A stretch of 7,371 nucleotides of DNA from Methanolobus sp. UBA118. GTDB lineage: Archaea; Halobacteriota; Methanosarcinia; Methanosarcinales; Methanosarcinaceae. The position numbers and the translations under genes are program-made. The stretch spans positions 1 to 7,371 of the forward strand of contig DACO01000008.1 in the NCBI GenBank assembly GCA_002508635.1. Reading direction: 5' to 3'. The stretch's first letter is position 1. Each line of letters opens with the position of its first letter. The notes beneath the pieces are model-generated. The model was not told the DNA's origin and did no database searches. It worked only from the letters and a program-made list of their open reading frames with translations. Of the stretch, positions 5,252-7,371 are shown piece by piece.

Positions 5252-7371
5252 TTGAGTGGTGGTATTATAGTCAAAATTAAACTAGTTACTACAATGTTAA
5301 TTTTATCATTTTTATGTATGGGTATTGTAAATGCTGCAGATAACACAACCGAAACACCGGTTGCTTCATTCTCTGCAGATGTCACAGAAGGGAAAGTGCC
5401 TCTGGGAGTCCAGTTCACTGATACTTCAAGCGGAGAACCGACTTCATGGGAGTGGGATTTTGGTGACGGTGAAACCTCAGATTCACAGAATGCATCGCAT
5501 GTTTATACTGAACCTGGTGAGTATAATGTGAGCCTGACGGTAAGCAATACAAATGGGTCCGATTCCGCGAAAAATACAATTAAAGTATTAGGTACTCGTC
5601 CTATAGTTCGAATTTCTTCTGTTTCTCCAAGCGATCCAATTGAAAGGGAACCAGTTAGTTTCCATGGTGAAATAATCTATAATGATAGTGCAATCATTGA
5701 ACAAAAATGGAGTGATGAAGATGGATTTAGATGTCCTCAGATGACATTAACAACTGCATTCCTTGCCGGTAATCACACAATATATTTCGAAGCTATGGAC
5801 AGTGAAGATGAATGGTCGGAGAGAGCTATTGCTGATCTTGAGGTTCGGGAAAATACTCCTCCAATAGCTATTATTAAAGACATTAGTCCAGATTCTGCGC
5901 TGAAAGGTGAGGAAGTTACATTCATTGGATCAGGCACCGATGATGATGGGGTGGTCAATGGTTCGATTATTCATGAATATAGTTGGGAATCAGATATTGA
6001 TAGTTTCTTGAGTGAAGAGCCTAATTTTTCCACATCATCTCTGTCTGTAGGAACTCATACTATCACCTTTTGGGTAAGGGATCACTATAAAAAATCTAAG
6101 GAATCAACTGCGATAATAAAAATTATGGGCGACACTGAATACCTACAGGTAAGTTCCGAGAAGGCTATAAGTGCTAACAACCCCGTAAATATAGTGGTCG
6201 ATGTTAATGACACCAATATTACATCACTGGAATTTTCAATAACAGATAGCAATGATGCTGTTATTCTTACAATGGATATAACTGATGAGCTGGACTCCGG
6301 TATTTATTCGTTTGAATGGAATGCAACTGACTCGCAGGGTGAACAACTCCAGAGTGGAGCGTATAAACTTAACTTGTTAGGTACTGACTCATCCGGTGAT
6401 TCTATCTCAGAGGGAATGATTCTGAATGTTGACCATACACCTCCTGTTATTGTTATAGATGATATCACTGGTGTAATTACGCATGAAGATGTAGTTTATG
6501 CCAGTTCGGATTTGACTGTTACCATATCCGGATCTGACGAAGATGTAAAAGATGTCAGCATCAATCTATTGTCGGATTCCGGAAGTCAGATAAAAACCAT
6601 CGACGCTGATCACGAGGGTGATGGCACCTGGGTTGGTGAGTTCGATCTGTCTTCAGTCCCTGATGGAATCTATAATGTTACAGCTGTTGCAACGGACACT
6701 GCAAAGAACGTCAAGGATGCAAGTTCGGCTATAACAGTCAATGTCGACAAGACCGCACCTGTGATTGAAAATTATTCACCCGCAGACGGCAAGGTATTTG
6801 CTGAAGGTACAACTGCTGTGGACATCAGTTTCGATTACAGTGACGCCAGGACAGGCATAAATGAAAGTTCTGTAGGAATGATAGTTGACAATATTGATGT
6901 AACAAATAATGCAACGATAAATGCATCTTCAGCTTCATACAATGCCTCAGGCCTGGACGCAGGCGCTCATGCTGCATCTATATCCGTAACTGATAACACG
7001 GGTAATGAAAAAAGGCTTACTACCAATTTCTGGATAGGTCCGAAACCATCAGCTACTACCTCCAGAAGCAGTGGAAGCAGTTCCTCTGGTAGTGGCGGTG
7101 GCGGCGGTTCTACCGGTGAAAAGTATGAGAACATCCTTGTAAAGGAAGTGGAAAGCATCTATGTCACCAAGGACTCACGCATCAGTTATGAGTTCACAAA
7201 AGATGGAAATGCCATTACCTCCGTGCAGTTTGATGCTCTGAGGAACGCAGGTACAATATCAACAATTGTTGAAGTACTCAAGGACAGGTCTACCTTTGCA
7301 AAAGCAGATGCTCCCGGAAATGTCTACCAACAGATGAATATCTGGGTGGGTAAGTCTGGTTTTGTCGATCC
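5252..7371 (+). CDS. Secreted PKD/Ig-repeat surface protein with PGF-pre-PGF domain, 3' end outside window
   Basis: The frame is open to the window edge, 706 codons from TTG at 5252. Residues 1-28 form a signal peptide with VKIK then a hydrophobic core (VTTMLILSFLCMGIV) and cleavage near NA-AD. Residues 37-113 are a clear PKD domain with SWEWDFGDGETS and HVYTEPGEYNVSLTV. Further beta-sandwich repeats follow: 114-201, 202-293 (PKD-like, GTDDDG), 294-394 (FlgD-like Ig pattern), 395-500 (TPPV start) and 501-597 (TAPVI start). After a Ser/Gly linker (598-624) the region from 625 matches the PGF-pre-PGF pattern, with VQFDAL, STIVEVLKDRS and MNIWVGKSGFVD. That domain usually precedes a PGF-CTERM anchor processed by archaeosortase, expected beyond the edge. 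Many N-x-S/T sites suggest N-glycosylation. Role: cell-surface structure or adhesion (inferred). TTG is the nearest canonical start upstream of the basic n-region; ATG at 5294 would lose it. Confidence 0.85.
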   Translation, partial: MSGGIIVKIKLVTTMLILSFLCMGIVNAADNTTETPVASFSADVTEGKVPLGVQFTDTSSGEPTSWEWDFGDGETSDSQNASHVYTEPGEYNVSLTVSNTNGSDSAKNTIKVLGTRPIVRISSVSPSDPIEREPVSFHGEIIYNDSAIIEQKWSDEDGFRCPQMTLTTAFLAGNHTIYFEAMDSEDEWSERAIADLEVRENTPPIAIIKDISPDSALKGEEVTFIGSGTDDDGVVNGSIIHEYSWESDIDSFLSEEPNFSTSSLSVGTHTITFWVRDHYKKSKESTAIIKIMGDTEYLQVSSEKAISANNPVNIVVDVNDTNITSLEFSITDSNDAVILTMDITDELDSGIYSFEWNATDSQGEQLQSGAYKLNLLGTDSSGDSISEGMILNVDHTPPVIVIDDITGVITHEDVVYASSDLTVTISGSDEDVKDVSINLLSDSGSQIKTIDADHEGDGTWVGEFDLSSVPDGIYNVTAVATDTAKNVKDASSAITVNVDKTAPVIENYSPADGKVFAEGTTAVDISFDYSDARTGINESSVGMIVDNIDVTNNATINASSASYNASGLDAGAHAASISVTDNTGNEKRLTTNFWIGPKPSATTSRSSGSSSSGSGGGGGSTGEKYENILVKEVESIYVTKDSRISYEFTKDGNAITSVQFDALRNAGTISTIVEVLKDRSTFAKADAPGNVYQQMNIWVGKSGFVD
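5258..5269 (+). promoter_or_regulatory. Ribosome-binding site pointing to a non-canonical ATA/ATT start
   Basis: GGTGGT (5258-5263) partly matches the archaeal GGTGAT ribosome site. It is followed at once by in-frame ATT (5264) and ATA (5267), then VKIK and the signal peptide core. No ATG, GTG or TTG stands at a normal distance after it. TTG at 5252 lies before it and ATG at 5294 is 30 bases after it. Confidence 0.3.

Noticed and set aside
5331..5531. 66-codon frame inside the surface protein gene
   Set aside because: Out of frame with the clear PKD domain that occupies the same bases.
6967..7158. Minus-strand frame with a Pro/Leu-rich stretch
   Set aside because: It is the antisense reading of the Ser/Gly linker codons; the real frame continues through it on the plus strand.

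Overview
The window looks like the chromosome of a methanogenic archaeon of the Methanosarcinales, probably a Methanolobus, Methanococcoides or Methanohalophilus type. This rests on an archaeal lipid headgroup enzyme, a diphthamide-type ATP pyrophosphatase, small separate PurS and PurQ subunits, AT-rich TATA-box promoters, and a secreted multi-domain protein ending in a PGF-pre-PGF type domain. Genus is inference. There is no rRNA, tRNA, CRISPR array or insertion sequence that I can support.

Left part, minus strand (1-3145). A three-gene minus-strand block. The rightmost gene encodes a small, very charged protein of unknown function (2762-3145), with an oligo-T terminator behind it on the minus strand. 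Next is a 727-residue fusion of a complete glutamine-dependent asparagine synthetase with a C-terminal diphthine--ammonia ligase (Dph6/DUF71) domain (382-2565). About 70 bases further downstream is the 5' end of another gene (1-310, cut by the window edge). It resembles the start of a GT-A fold glycosyltransferase and probably starts at TTG.

Middle part, plus strand (3146-5080). A divergent AT-rich promoter region of about 257 bases separates the two arms. The plus arm starts with a CDP-alcohol phosphatidyltransferase, most likely archaetidylinositol phosphate synthase (membrane lipid headgroups). It is followed after 93 bases by purS and purQ, which overlap by 4 bases. These encode two subunits of the three-part FGAM synthase of purine synthesis; purL is not in the window. 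U-rich sequence and a perfect 7-bp hairpin follow purQ.

Right part, plus strand (5081-7371). After an AT-rich intergenic region comes a large secreted surface protein, open to the window edge. It has a signal peptide, one clear PKD domain, about five further Ig/PKD-like beta-sandwich repeats, a Ser/Gly linker and a PGF-pre-PGF type C-terminal domain. Its start codon is not obvious: the best-placed codon after the ribosome-binding site is ATA or ATT, with TTG as the nearest canonical choice.

The most notable item is the AsnB-Dph6 fusion. It puts a glutamine amidotransferase, an Asn-synthetase PP-loop domain and a second ammonia-using PP-loop ligase in one chain, suggesting that glutamine-derived ammonia may be passed to diphthine amidation.
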